DNA of 64,000 bases from Chloroflexota bacterium. GTDB taxonomy: Bacteria > Chloroflexota > UBA6077 > JACCZL01. The number at the start of each line of letters is the position of its first letter. The first letter of the stretch is position 1. Location of the stretch: the NCBI GenBank assembly GCA_030447245.1, contig JAUJPG010000001.1, positions 208,338-272,337 of the forward strand, written 5' to 3'. This document shows positions 54,566 through 62,551 of the stretch, in pieces. The notes beneath the pieces were generated by a model. The model did not search any database, was not told where the DNA came from, and saw only the letters and a program-made list of their open reading frames with translations. Both the position numbers and the translations under genes were made by a program.

Positions 54566-54720
54566 CGCGGGAGAAACCTTTCGGCTCACTGTGCATGAGG
54601 ACGGTCGCACCGCGCTTGCGCGGACCCACTCACGCACCCCGCCATCGCGGACCCGCGGTGACGACGACTGCCGCCGACTCGTAGCAGCGCGGCGCTGATG
54701 CCCCGACGCAAGGAGGAACC

Positions 54721-55341
54721 ATGTTCACCCGTTTCGCACGTTTACGCCACGTCGCTTTGCTCGGCGCGATCGTGCTGGCGGCGCCGCTGCTTGCAGGTCC
54801 GACAAGGGCCGCGGCGATTGGACCGCTTCATAATCAGGCGTCAACCGAGCGACTGGCGTCTGCGCCGTCCGCGATTGGCCTCGACAGCATCCTATTCTCC
54901 ACGCAGAGCGGGGCTGACGCGCCAGCCGCCACTAGCTTCCGCTTTGGGCCGCGTGAGATCTTTGCATCGGTCAACTATCGTGGCGCCGCGCCAGGCAGCG
55001 CCTTCAAGTACATCTTCCGATTCGGCGCCACCGACGTGAATTTCGGAGAGGTGGCCACGCCGACTCAGGATGGCCGTGGCGAGATCAGGCTGGCGCGCCA
55101 AGACGCCGACTATCTGATGTTGGGCACATTCGAGTTAGTGGTTACTGGGCTGGACGGGAATGAATTCGGACGTGCGTCATTCTCGATTTTCGACGACGAG
55201 AGCGACGACAACGGCGACGACGGCGACAACGACAACGACGACAACGTCAATGACAACGGCGGCAATGACAATGGCGACAACGGCAATGACAATGGCGATC
55301 ACAGTAATGACGATGGAAATAACGGTAACGACAACAGCTAG
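54721..55341 (+). CDS. Exported protein with C-terminal Asp/Asn/Gly tail
   Basis: The 206-residue product has a signal peptide (RFARLRHVALLGAIVLAAPLLAGPTRAAA) and a beta-rich domain at ~70-157 (PREIFASVNYRGAAPGSAFKYIFRFGATDVNFGEV, IFDD at the end). From residue 158 to 206 it is made almost only of Asp, Asn and Gly, in imperfect units such as DNGDNGNDNG. Such tails can bind calcium or be flexible polyanions. I know no homologue for the whole protein. AAGGAGG just before the ATG is a perfect ribosome binding site, which suggests strong translation. It is flanked by pncB (155 bases before) and ends in a hairpin shared with a convergent gene. Confidence 0.75.
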   Translation: MFTRFARLRHVALLGAIVLAAPLLAGPTRAAAIGPLHNQASTERLASAPSAIGLDSILFSTQSGADAPAATSFRFGPREIFASVNYRGAAPGSAFKYIFRFGATDVNFGEVATPTQDGRGEIRLARQDADYLMLGTFELVVTGLDGNEFGRASFSIFDDESDDNGDDGDNDNDDNVNDNGGNDNGDNGNDNGDHSNDDGNNGNDNS

Positions 55342-55369
55342 CGCCGAGACCCGTTGAGCACGTGGGGCC

Positions 55370-55388
55370 GGCCAGCCTGGAGCTGGCC
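55370..55388. terminator. Hairpin in the convergent gap after the Asp/Asn/Gly-tail gene
   Basis: GGCCAGC (55370-55376) and GCTGGCC (55382-55388) form a perfect 7-bp stem with loop CTGGA in the 70-base gap between convergent genes. There is no T-run, so it may act as a bidirectional or Rho-assisted terminator. Confidence 0.4.
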
Positions 55389-55411
55389 AGCCTCACTGCG
55401 TCCCGCCGCGG

Positions 55412-56500
55412 TCATGGCACGGGGATGTCGGTCAACTCGCTGGCTGAGCGTAGCTCGCTGGACACCTCGTCCGACATTGGCACTCCGGTTTCGCGACGGC
55501 GGCCCTCGGTGACGAACTCCCGCTCGCCCGGCAGAAGGATGCTCTCGACGCCCGCGCCGAGCGTGCTGGCCTTCATGGTTCGAACCAGCGCGTCGACGCG
55601 GGCCGTGTATTGGTCAAGCGGCAGGAAACGAGCGATGTCGATCGCGAGGAAGAAGTGGCCAGTGCCGACTCCGCCGACGTCGTGCACCGCGTACCGGCGC
55701 TCTTCGTGCGCTCCCGCGGTGAAGCCCATGTTCTCCAACGCCGGCCCCATCGCGGCACCCGAGATAGCCGCACTCAGGAGCTCGACGACGATCGACAAAC
55801 CGTACCCCTTGTAGCCGCCGATCGGCAGTAGCGAGCCGTCAAGCGCGGCCGCTGGATCGTTGGTGGGTCGCCCCTCCGCGTCCTGGGCCCAGCCGTCTGG
55901 AAGCGGCTGCCCGCGCATCGCGGCGAGTTTGATCCAGCCCCGCGCAACCATCGTTTGGGCCATGTCGAGGACGATTGGCTGCTCGGATCCGCCCGGCGAC
56001 GCGACGGCGATCGGGTTGTTGCCAAGCAGCGGAGTGACGCCGCCGGTGGGCGCCCTCGCGACGGCGCCGTTGGTCATGGCAACGCCGATCATCTGCTCGG
56101 GCAGGGCCAGCATCGCCCAGTACGCCCCGGCCCCGAAATGGTTGCTGTTGCGGACGGCGACGGCTCCGATGCCGTGCCCCCGGGCGCGGCCGATCGCCAG
56201 GTCCATCGCGTGTTTCGAGGCGACCTGGCCCATCGCCCGCTGCCCGTTCACGAGCGCCACGGCCGGCGCGTCGGCGATGAGGACCGGACGCGCGCGCGCG
56301 TCGACCTGGCCGTCCTTCAAGTTGCGAAGATAGACCGGCAATCGCACGAGTCCATGCGACGTCACGCCGCGCAGCTCTGCCGCGATCAGCGTGTCGGCGA
56401 CCAGCGTCGCGTCGTTGGACTCCATGCCGACGGCGACGAAGCACCGGGTGGCGAACTCCTGGAGGGCATCAACTGATTGGTACACCGGTGCCTGGGTCAC
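55412..56500 (-). CDS. Ldh2-family NAD(P)-dependent 2-hydroxyacid/ureidoglycolate dehydrogenase (AllD-like)
   Basis: A 362-residue malate/L-lactate dehydrogenase of the Ldh_2 family. Conserved parts: ATLVADTLIAAELRGVTSHGLVRLPVYL near 30-57, RNSNHFGAGAYWAMLAL with catalytic His, GNNPIAVASPGG, and GGYKGYGLSIVVELLSAAISGA. The family includes ureidoglycolate dehydrogenase AllD, sulfolactate and malate dehydrogenases. AllD is attractive because FdrA and DUF1116 genes lie just divergent, as in the E. coli allantoin locus, but no allantoinase is seen. The frame starts at ATG 56500, with GAGGAC 5 bases upstream. The tail after ~330 is polar. Confidence in the Ldh2 family is high, in AllD low. Confidence 0.88.
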   Translation of the reverse strand: MTQAPVYQSVDALQEFATRCFVAVGMESNDATLVADTLIAAELRGVTSHGLVRLPVYLRNLKDGQVDARARPVLIADAPAVALVNGQRAMGQVASKHAMDLAIGRARGHGIGAVAVRNSNHFGAGAYWAMLALPEQMIGVAMTNGAVARAPTGGVTPLLGNNPIAVASPGGSEQPIVLDMAQTMVARGWIKLAAMRGQPLPDGWAQDAEGRPTNDPAAALDGSLLPIGGYKGYGLSIVVELLSAAISGAAMGPALENMGFTAGAHEERRYAVHDVGGVGTGHFFLAIDIARFLPLDQYTARVDALVRTMKASTLGAGVESILLPGEREFVTEGRRRETGVPMSDEVSSELRSASELTDIPVP

Positions 56501-56637
56501 GGTGTCCTCCTCACGCGTGGCGTCGGGCGCTCCGCCCGCCCCACATTGTACCTTCGCTTACTTGAGAGCGGTGCATGGCTGGTCATGCGATGCATCGCCT
56601 GCCGCAGACGTGCTATCGTCGCCGAGGCGCGGAGCGG

Positions 56638-58203
56638 ATGATGCCAATCGCGGGGCTGGTGAAGCCGAACACCTACCGAGATTCGGTGGCTCTGATGCTG
56701 GTTTCGACGAAGCTGGCCGAGATGCCCGGGGTTGCGCAGGCCTCGGCGATGATGGGGACGCCGGCAAACAAGGAGATCCTGGCAGCGACGGACTTGCTCG
56801 CGCCGACGCTGGAACACGCACGCCCCAACGACCTGTGCATCGCAGTGGACGCTGCCGACGACGACACGCTCGAGCGTGCCCTGCGGAACGCCGAGTCGCT
56901 GCTGGCCGGCGGCGCGGCACCGGCCGGCACAGTCCTCGGTTCAACTCGGCGCCCCCGTACGCTCGAAGGCGCGTTGCGCGATCGGCCAGACGCGAACCTG
57001 GCCCTGATCTCCGTGCCCGGCGAGTACGCCGCCTTTGAGGCCCGCCGAGCGCTGCGGGCCGGACTTCATGTCTTCCTGTTCAGCGACAACGTGCCGTTAG
57101 ATGAGGAAGTCCAGCTGAAGCAGCTCGCCCGTGAGCAAGGCCTCCTGATTATGGGACCTGACTGCGGGACGGCGCTGATCGCCGGCGCGCCGCTCGGCTT
57201 CGCCAACGCGGTCCGGCCCGGGAAGGTCGGAATCGTGGCCTCGTCGGGGACGGGCCTGCAGGAGGTGAGCTGCCTGGTCCACCGGCTCGGTGAGGGCGTG
57301 TCGCACGGCCTCGGCACCGGCAGCCGCGACCTCTGGCAGGAAGTTGGCGGCACTTCCTTTCTTACCGCGCTGGATGCACTCGCGGCCGACGAGGGCACGG
57401 CGGTGCTGACGCTGATCGCAAAGCCGGGGGCGCCGGAGATCCAGGAGCTCGTCTACGCCCGGCTCGCCGAGATCTGCAAGCCAGCCGTCGTCTACTTCCT
57501 CGGAGCGGTCGCGACGCCTCCGACTGCATCCGACGAGCTCGTGTTCGCCGCTGACCTGGAAGACGCGGCGCGCTGCGCCGTGGCATTGGCGCGTGGTGAG
57601 CGGCCGTCCGCGGCCGGTACTTCGAGAGCACCCGTCGAGAAGCTCGCTCGGCGACTGATATGCGGGCTCGGACCGCGCCAGAAATCGGTGAGCGGGCTGT
57701 TTGCAGGCGGCACGCTGGCGCAGGAGGCTGCCGCGGCGATCCGCCGAAACGTGCGCGGAGACCCGCCCTCCGCGCCTCAGGCGAATCCGGGCGAGGTGCT
57801 TCACCTGGCAAGTCATCGCGTCCTGGACCTTGGAGACGACGCCTACACGCGCGGGCGTCCTCATCCGCTGATCGACCCGAGGCTCCGAAACGAGGAACTG
57901 GTGGCGCAGGCTGCGAGCGGCACCGTCGCGCTTTTCCTGGTCGACGTGATACTTGGCTACGGGACCCACGCCGAACCGGCAGACGCTTTGAGTGGGGCAG
58001 TCGCTAGAGCTCGCGCGGCGGCTCTGGAGCAGGATGCACAGCTCCGAGTACTCGCATCGATCACGGGCACCGACGATGATCCGCAGGGCTTCGGGCGCCA
58101 GCGCCGCGCGCTGGAGAAGGCGGGTGTGGTCGTGGCCGAGTCGGCAACCGAGGCCGGACTCGTGGCCGGACTCGTGGCCGGTCTTCTCTCGAGCGCCGCG
58201 TGA
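56638..58203 (+). CDS. fdrA: FdrA (AllF-like oxamate carbamoyltransferase subunit)
   Basis: A 521-residue FdrA protein with two succinyl-CoA-synthetase-alpha-like Rossmann domains. Visible motifs: IAGLVKPNTYRDSVALMLVSTKLAEMPGVAQASAMMGTPANKEIL at the start, HVFLFSDNVPLDEEVQLKQLAREQGLLIMGPDCGTALI, and VGIVASSGTGLQEVSCLVHRLGEGVSHGLGTGSRDL, then a second domain with LFAGGTLAQEA and THPLID-like GRPHPLIDPRLR. In E. coli FdrA with YlbE and YlbF (AllF, AllG, AllH) makes oxamate from carbamoyl phosphate, in allantoin use. Start ATG 56638 or 56641; GGAG lies three bases before. The C-terminus repeats GLVAGLVAGLL. Next gene: DUF1116, 55 bases on. Confidence 0.88.
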   Translation: MMPIAGLVKPNTYRDSVALMLVSTKLAEMPGVAQASAMMGTPANKEILAATDLLAPTLEHARPNDLCIAVDAADDDTLERALRNAESLLAGGAAPAGTVLGSTRRPRTLEGALRDRPDANLALISVPGEYAAFEARRALRAGLHVFLFSDNVPLDEEVQLKQLAREQGLLIMGPDCGTALIAGAPLGFANAVRPGKVGIVASSGTGLQEVSCLVHRLGEGVSHGLGTGSRDLWQEVGGTSFLTALDALAADEGTAVLTLIAKPGAPEIQELVYARLAEICKPAVVYFLGAVATPPTASDELVFAADLEDAARCAVALARGERPSAAGTSRAPVEKLARRLICGLGPRQKSVSGLFAGGTLAQEAAAAIRRNVRGDPPSAPQANPGEVLHLASHRVLDLGDDAYTRGRPHPLIDPRLRNEELVAQAASGTVALFLVDVILGYGTHAEPADALSGAVARARAAALEQDAQLRVLASITGTDDDPQGFGRQRRALEKAGVVVAESATEAGLVAGLVAGLLSSAA

Positions 58204-58258
58204 AGCGGCATGCTCAAGGATCCTTGATCCGCTGCGGAGTGGTGACCGAGATCAGGTG

Positions 58259-59686
58259 GTGAGCCAGCCGATCGACGCGCTGCTTAGCGGTGCACCGCGC
58301 GCTGTCAACATCGGCGTTGAACAGTTCGTCCGGCCGCTACGTGCGTGGGACTCGGACATCCTGTCGGTTGATTGGGCGCCTCCTCCGGGCGGCATCCCAC
58401 TCGCTCAGGCGCTCGATCGCCTCGAAGCGCCTGAAATCGCCCCGCGGATCGAGGCGGCCAACGCGCGCGTCGTCGAGCGCTTCCTCGGTGCTCGTCCGGC
58501 GTTGGTCGATGTGCAACCGGCTGCGCAGATCGTGCCGCTGCTTCGAGAACGGGCGTTGCTCCACGCTGGTCCGCCGATCGTGTGGGAGGAGATGACCGGT
58601 CCGATGCGAGGCGCGGCGATCGGGGCCGTGCTCCACGAGGGATGGGCTGAGGACGAGCAGGCAGCAGAGGCGATGCTTGGAGCGGGGGAAGTTGGATTCA
58701 CGCCGTGCCATCACGTCGGCGGCGTGGGGCCGATGGGCGGCATTACGTCCGGCAGCATGCCGGTGCTAGTGGTCCACGACACCGCATGGGGTGGGCGCTC
58801 TTTTTGCACGCTGAACGAAGGAGTCGGACGAGTCCTCCGCTTCGGGGCGTACGGGCCGGAGGTGCAGCGGCGACTAGGGTGGATACGTGAGGAGCTGGGG
58901 CCGATCGTGGGGCGGGCGCTGCGGGTCGGCGGCGCGGTTGACCTGGCCTCGATCATGGCGCGAGCCTTGACAATGGGTGACGAGCTCCATCAACGCAACA
59001 CCGCGGCCACCCTGCTCCTGTTGAGAGAGTTGGCGCCCCGCCTTGCCGAACTGGGGCTGCCCGGCGCTCAGCATAGGACGGTGCTCGAGTTCATGGCTGG
59101 GACGGAACAATTCTTCTTGAACGTTGCGATGGCCGCCTGCAAGGTGATCGCCGATGCTGGCTCGGCGGTGGGCGCAGAGAGCAGCATCGTGACGGCGATG
59201 GCGCGCAACGGGGTCGCCTTTGGGGTCCGCATGGCAGCCACGGGCGACCGTTGGTTCACGGCTCCGGTGAACACACCTCGAGGTCTGTACTTCGGCGGCT
59301 ACTCCCAGGAGGATGCGAGCCCGGACATCGGGGACTCGGCGATCACCGAAACGGTGGGTCTGGGAGGCTTCTGTTTGGCAGCAGCTCCGGCCGTCGTGCC
59401 GTACCTTGGCGTTGGCGGCTTCGACGAGGCGCTAGTCATTTCGCGCGAGATGCAGACGATCGTAGCGGCATCCAATCCGAACCTGGCGATCCCGGCGCTC
59501 GACTTCGCGGGCGCCGCAACCGGCATCGATGTGCGCCGGACGGCGGCGACTAGCGTCGAGCCGATCATCAACACGGGAATTGCGCATCGCAGTGCGGGCG
59601 TCGGGCAGGTCGGTGCCGGGACGGTCCGCGCTCCGCTTGCCTGTTTCGAGCAGGCAGTGCTGGCCTTGGCCGAGACCGTCGTCTGA
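58259..59686 (+). CDS. DUF1116 family protein (YlbE/AllG-like)
   Basis: A 475-residue DUF1116 protein, family of E. coli YlbE. It opens IDALLSGAPRAVNIGVEQFVRPLRAWDSDILSVDWAPPPGG, then PALVDVQPAAQIVPLLRERALLHAGPPIVWEEMTGPMRGAAIGAVLHEGWAEDEQAA, GFTPCHHVGGVGPMGGITSGSMPVL and EFMAGTEQFFLNVAMAACKVIADA, all typical of the family. YlbE (AllG) is a partner of FdrA in oxamate transcarbamylase. The YlbF (DUF2877) and carbamate kinase genes of the E. coli cluster are not seen. I use GTG 58259 as start; 58256 is possible, and upstream frame is unrelated. It follows fdrA as one operon. Confidence 0.9.
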   Translation: MSQPIDALLSGAPRAVNIGVEQFVRPLRAWDSDILSVDWAPPPGGIPLAQALDRLEAPEIAPRIEAANARVVERFLGARPALVDVQPAAQIVPLLRERALLHAGPPIVWEEMTGPMRGAAIGAVLHEGWAEDEQAAEAMLGAGEVGFTPCHHVGGVGPMGGITSGSMPVLVVHDTAWGGRSFCTLNEGVGRVLRFGAYGPEVQRRLGWIREELGPIVGRALRVGGAVDLASIMARALTMGDELHQRNTAATLLLLRELAPRLAELGLPGAQHRTVLEFMAGTEQFFLNVAMAACKVIADAGSAVGAESSIVTAMARNGVAFGVRMAATGDRWFTAPVNTPRGLYFGGYSQEDASPDIGDSAITETVGLGGFCLAAAPAVVPYLGVGGFDEALVISREMQTIVAASNPNLAIPALDFAGAATGIDVRRTAATSVEPIINTGIAHRSAGVGQVGAGTVRAPLACFEQAVLALAETVV

Positions 59687-59761
59687 GCATTAGACCGGAC
59701 AGTCGAGGCTCCGGCTGGTCCCGACCGGTATCCTCCTAACATCCCCCGTGAGGTGCCGCCC

Positions 59762-60586
59762 GTGTCACGTATCCTGCGCCTGCTCCTGATCGCATTGGCC
59801 GTGTTCGCAGCGGCCTGCGGCGGCCAGGCATCCACGCCGTCATCCGCCGCTCCGACCGGAACCGCACCAGTGGCAAGTGGGTCCCCGAGCGCTCCCACTC
59901 CCACCGCCCAGATCGCCGAACCAGCACAGGCGGCGAGTCCCAGCCCCAGTCCGCTGGCGCTGGTGAGTTCGCCAGCTGGAGCGAGCCCCCAGCCGAACGT
60001 GATCGCGAATCCGGTTTCCAACCCCGTGCCTGGCGAGGCGGTCGGAGCTGCAGGGGTGCTGTTCCGGATCGTTCCCGAGCAATCAGAGGCGATGTACGTA
60101 GCGCGCGAGAAGTTCGTGGAACGGCCAGCACCGAACGAGGCGATCGGGCGGACGAAGGACGTCAGCGGCGAGATCGCGCTCGAACAACCCGGCGTTCTCC
60201 GCGGGCGCGTGCTGAACGTGCGGGTCGATCTCCGGACCCTGACCAGCGACTCGAGCCGGCGGGATGCCTACGTCCGGCAAAACACCTTGCAGACCGAGCA
60301 GTTCCCGTACGCTGAATTCTCCTCCGATGAGGTCGTGGGACCCGAGTCGTACTCGGAGGGCGACGAAGTTCAGTTCCAGGTTCCTGGAACCATGACCATT
60401 CGAGATCAGGCACGACCACTCACCTGGGACGTTCAAGCGAAGCTGATCGGCGAGGTGCTGACCGGGTCTGCCGTGTCGCGCATCAAGCTCACCGATTTCG
60501 CAATCGACCCGCCGCGGCTTGCCATCCTGACGGTCGATGACGAGATGCGCTGGGAGATCCGGTTCACAGCGCGAGAGTCCCAATAA
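59762..60586 (+). CDS. YceI-family lipoprotein
   Basis: A 274-residue protein: signal peptide and lipobox FAAACGG (Cys near 17), a Pro/Ala/Ser/Thr-rich linker to ~95, then a YceI lipocalin-like domain (~97-274). The domain includes FRIVPEQSEAMYVAREKF, VSGEIALEQPGVLRGRVLNVRVDLRTLTSDSSRRDAYVRQNTLQTEQFPYAEFSSDEV, PGTMTIRDQARPLTWDVQAKLIGEVLTGSA. YceI proteins bind long hydrophobic molecules such as polyprenyl or isoprenoid quinones outside the cell. GTG 59762 is chosen since AGG lies eight bases before; GTG 59753 is close by. It follows DUF1116 by 75 bases. No cytochrome b561 partner is near. Confidence 0.87.
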   Translation: MSRILRLLLIALAVFAAACGGQASTPSSAAPTGTAPVASGSPSAPTPTAQIAEPAQAASPSPSPLALVSSPAGASPQPNVIANPVSNPVPGEAVGAAGVLFRIVPEQSEAMYVAREKFVERPAPNEAIGRTKDVSGEIALEQPGVLRGRVLNVRVDLRTLTSDSSRRDAYVRQNTLQTEQFPYAEFSSDEVVGPESYSEGDEVQFQVPGTMTIRDQARPLTWDVQAKLIGEVLTGSAVSRIKLTDFAIDPPRLAILTVDDEMRWEIRFTARESQ

Positions 60587-60641
60587 CCAACCAGGCACCC
60601 AACGTGCCATCTGCCGGGTGACCCGCGTCGCGCGCTTGTTC

Positions 60642-60947
60642 CTACACGGGAGGTGCGGGTCGGACCACAGCCGCTGGCGCGGCCCCTCCCGCGATCGTCG
60701 GCAGGAGCTCGAGGCGGGCGTTGGCAGCGAGCCGAGTGTCCAAGCCCGCAATCTGGTCGTCGACGTGGACAATCAAATGCTGCCACAGAAACTCGTCTGA
60801 GGGCGCTTCGGCGATCGGCACGAAGGCAGGGTAGCGGTCGGCGAGCCACGCGAGTACGTGGCGCAGGAGCGTGCCATCCGGCAGGTCGACCTCGAGCACA
60901 TCGGTGCCAATCGCGCGGCGAAACGGCGGATAGGCGGTGATGAGCAC
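60642..60947 (-). CDS. MoaD/ThiS-like sulfur-carrier protein with residues after the Gly-Gly
   Basis: The 101-residue protein has a beta-grasp fold sequence like MoaD/ThiS (LITAYPPFRRAIG at the start, VDDQIAGLDTRLAANARLELLPTIAGG near the end). In mature MoaD and ThiS the protein ends at Gly-Gly; here 13 residues (AAPAAVVRPAPPV) follow. To act as a sulfur carrier or a protein modifier it would need cleavage, for example by a JAMM protease, none of which is visible here. A GTG start at 60947 with GAGG seven bases upstream is good. It starts nine bases after the PP2C gene stop, so both are probably cotranscribed. The substrate pathway (molybdopterin, thiamine, cysteine) is unknown. Confidence 0.82.
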   Translation of the reverse strand: MLITAYPPFRRAIGTDVLEVDLPDGTLLRHVLAWLADRYPAFVPIAEAPSDEFLWQHLIVHVDDQIAGLDTRLAANARLELLPTIAGGAAPAAVVRPAPPV

Positions 60948-60956
60948 AGGCGGTCC

Positions 60957-62405
60957 TCAATCTGTACGGCGCAGGAGCGGGCTGTGGACGAACCCACGGA
61001 CGGGCGGCGCTGCGCCTTCGTCGGTGACCAGGTACCAGCGCGGATCCCCATCAAGTGCCTCGGCGCGCACCTCGATCTCTCCGCGGACGCGAGCGCCGCG
61101 ACTGAGCACGCTAGCAACCGGTGCATCGACGACGGGTGCAGCGCGCATCAAGGCTTCGTCGGCCTCGACTTCCAACTGAGCCGCGCCGCCCAGCGCGCGC
61201 GGCTGACTGCCGGACTCCTCGTCAACGTCCTCCTCGTCCGCTTGCATGCTATGCGGCTGGACACCGCGCCACGGGCCTGTCACACGCTGCTTCATCGCGG
61301 CGCCGTCGATTGCTTCGGAAGCCAGGGCGGCGCGGGGAAAGAGACTTCCAAAGGGACTCGGCGCGCTTGGCCCTGTCGAGTTCTGATAGAGCAGCCAGCC
61401 CAGACCAGCGCCGAGCGCCAACAAGAGGCACAGTACGAGTGGCACGATCCAACGTCGGCGCCTGCGAGGTGCCACGGGCACCTCCGAAGCCCGGCCGGTG
61501 ACTTCGCGCGGCTGCCCCGCAACTTCACACCGGCGCGGAGACATGGTGGGCCGCAACGCTGTGGGCGTTGCGCGTTCGCCGGCCTCGTCTACGGGCGCGT
61601 GCGCCGTTCCCGAGGGAAGACGCGCGGCCGCACGAGAGACCACAACGGCGGAGATGTTGTCGGGCCCTCCCCGCTCGTCAGCCAACGCGACCAGTGCATC
61701 GACCGCCGCTTGTGGATCGAGCCTTGTGACGTGGGCCAGGATCTCACCATCGTCGACTACGCCATAGAGCCCGTCAGAGCAGAGAACCAGGCCCGCGCTG
61801 CCCGCCAGCGAGGCGCGGTAAACGTCCACCGCCACATCAGGATCGAGCCCGAGGGCGCGCGTGATGATGTTGCGTCGTGGATGGCCGCGCGCCTCCTCGG
61901 GAGTAAGCGCGCCAGCGGCCACTTCCTCGGCCACCCACGAGTGATCGCGGGTCAGCTGCTCAATGCCGCTGTTCGAGAAGAGGTAGCATCGGGTGTCTCC
62001 GACGTGGCCGACCACGACGCTCTCGCCGGCGATCACAGCGGCGGTCATGGTGCTGCCCATCTGATCTCGACCAGAAGCGTCCGCGCCGGCACGGAGCACC
62101 TCGCGGTTTGCCGTTTCCAGAGCCTGGCGCAATGCACTATCAACGCTATCCGCGTCCGCCGAGTAGTACGTGTCGCGCGCGGTCTGGACCGCCAGCGCAC
62201 TGGCCACCTCGCCGTTCGCATGTCCGCCCATACCGTCCGCCACGGCGCAGAGCAGGCCGCGCCGTGCCACGTGCGCTGCCTCCAGGGGCTCGCACAGGAC
62301 GGCGTCCTCGTTGCGTGTGCGGACCGATCCGGTCGCTGACGCCTGTCCGACTCTCAGGCCCAATGTGGCCGGCGTGCTGGAACCTGAGTCGCTGTCGTCG
62401 GTCAC
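60957..62405 (-). CDS. PP2C-type serine/threonine phosphatase with membrane helix and extracytoplasmic SH3-like domain
   Basis: A 482-residue protein. Residues ~15-260 form a PP2C phosphatase: SVRTRNEDAVL, CAVADGMGGHANGEVASALAV, GSTMTAAVIAGESVVVGHVGDTRCYLF, GLVLCSDGLYGVV and ADERGGPDNISAVVV carry the metal-binding Asp/Glu set. A basic stretch and one membrane helix follow (~300-325, RRRRRWIVPLVLCLLLALGAGLGWLLY). The outer ~150 residues end in an SH3-like fold (ALDGDPRWYLVTDEGAAPPVRGFVHSPLLRR). It would dephosphorylate Ser/Thr proteins inside the cell; no kinase is in the window. The start ATG at 62405 lies divergent from rho. The next gene on the strand is the MoaD-like gene. Confidence 0.92.
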   Translation of the reverse strand: MTDDSDSGSSTPATLGLRVGQASATGSVRTRNEDAVLCEPLEAAHVARRGLLCAVADGMGGHANGEVASALAVQTARDTYYSADADSVDSALRQALETANREVLRAGADASGRDQMGSTMTAAVIAGESVVVGHVGDTRCYLFSNSGIEQLTRDHSWVAEEVAAGALTPEEARGHPRRNIITRALGLDPDVAVDVYRASLAGSAGLVLCSDGLYGVVDDGEILAHVTRLDPQAAVDALVALADERGGPDNISAVVVSRAAARLPSGTAHAPVDEAGERATPTALRPTMSPRRCEVAGQPREVTGRASEVPVAPRRRRRWIVPLVLCLLLALGAGLGWLLYQNSTGPSAPSPFGSLFPRAALASEAIDGAAMKQRVTGPWRGVQPHSMQADEEDVDEESGSQPRALGGAAQLEVEADEALMRAAPVVDAPVASVLSRGARVRGEIEVRAEALDGDPRWYLVTDEGAAPPVRGFVHSPLLRRTD

Positions 62406-62551
62406 ATCGACCTCAAGAGCCTAGCGGAGTACGTACAATCCGTCGCCGCTGCGCCAGTATCTTCGCGGGGTGTTCGTCGTTCGAGTATATGGCGCGGCGG
62501 CCAAGCTCATCTAGGGCGGGTCGAGGACCTGGAAGGGGAAGGTCCATCACG

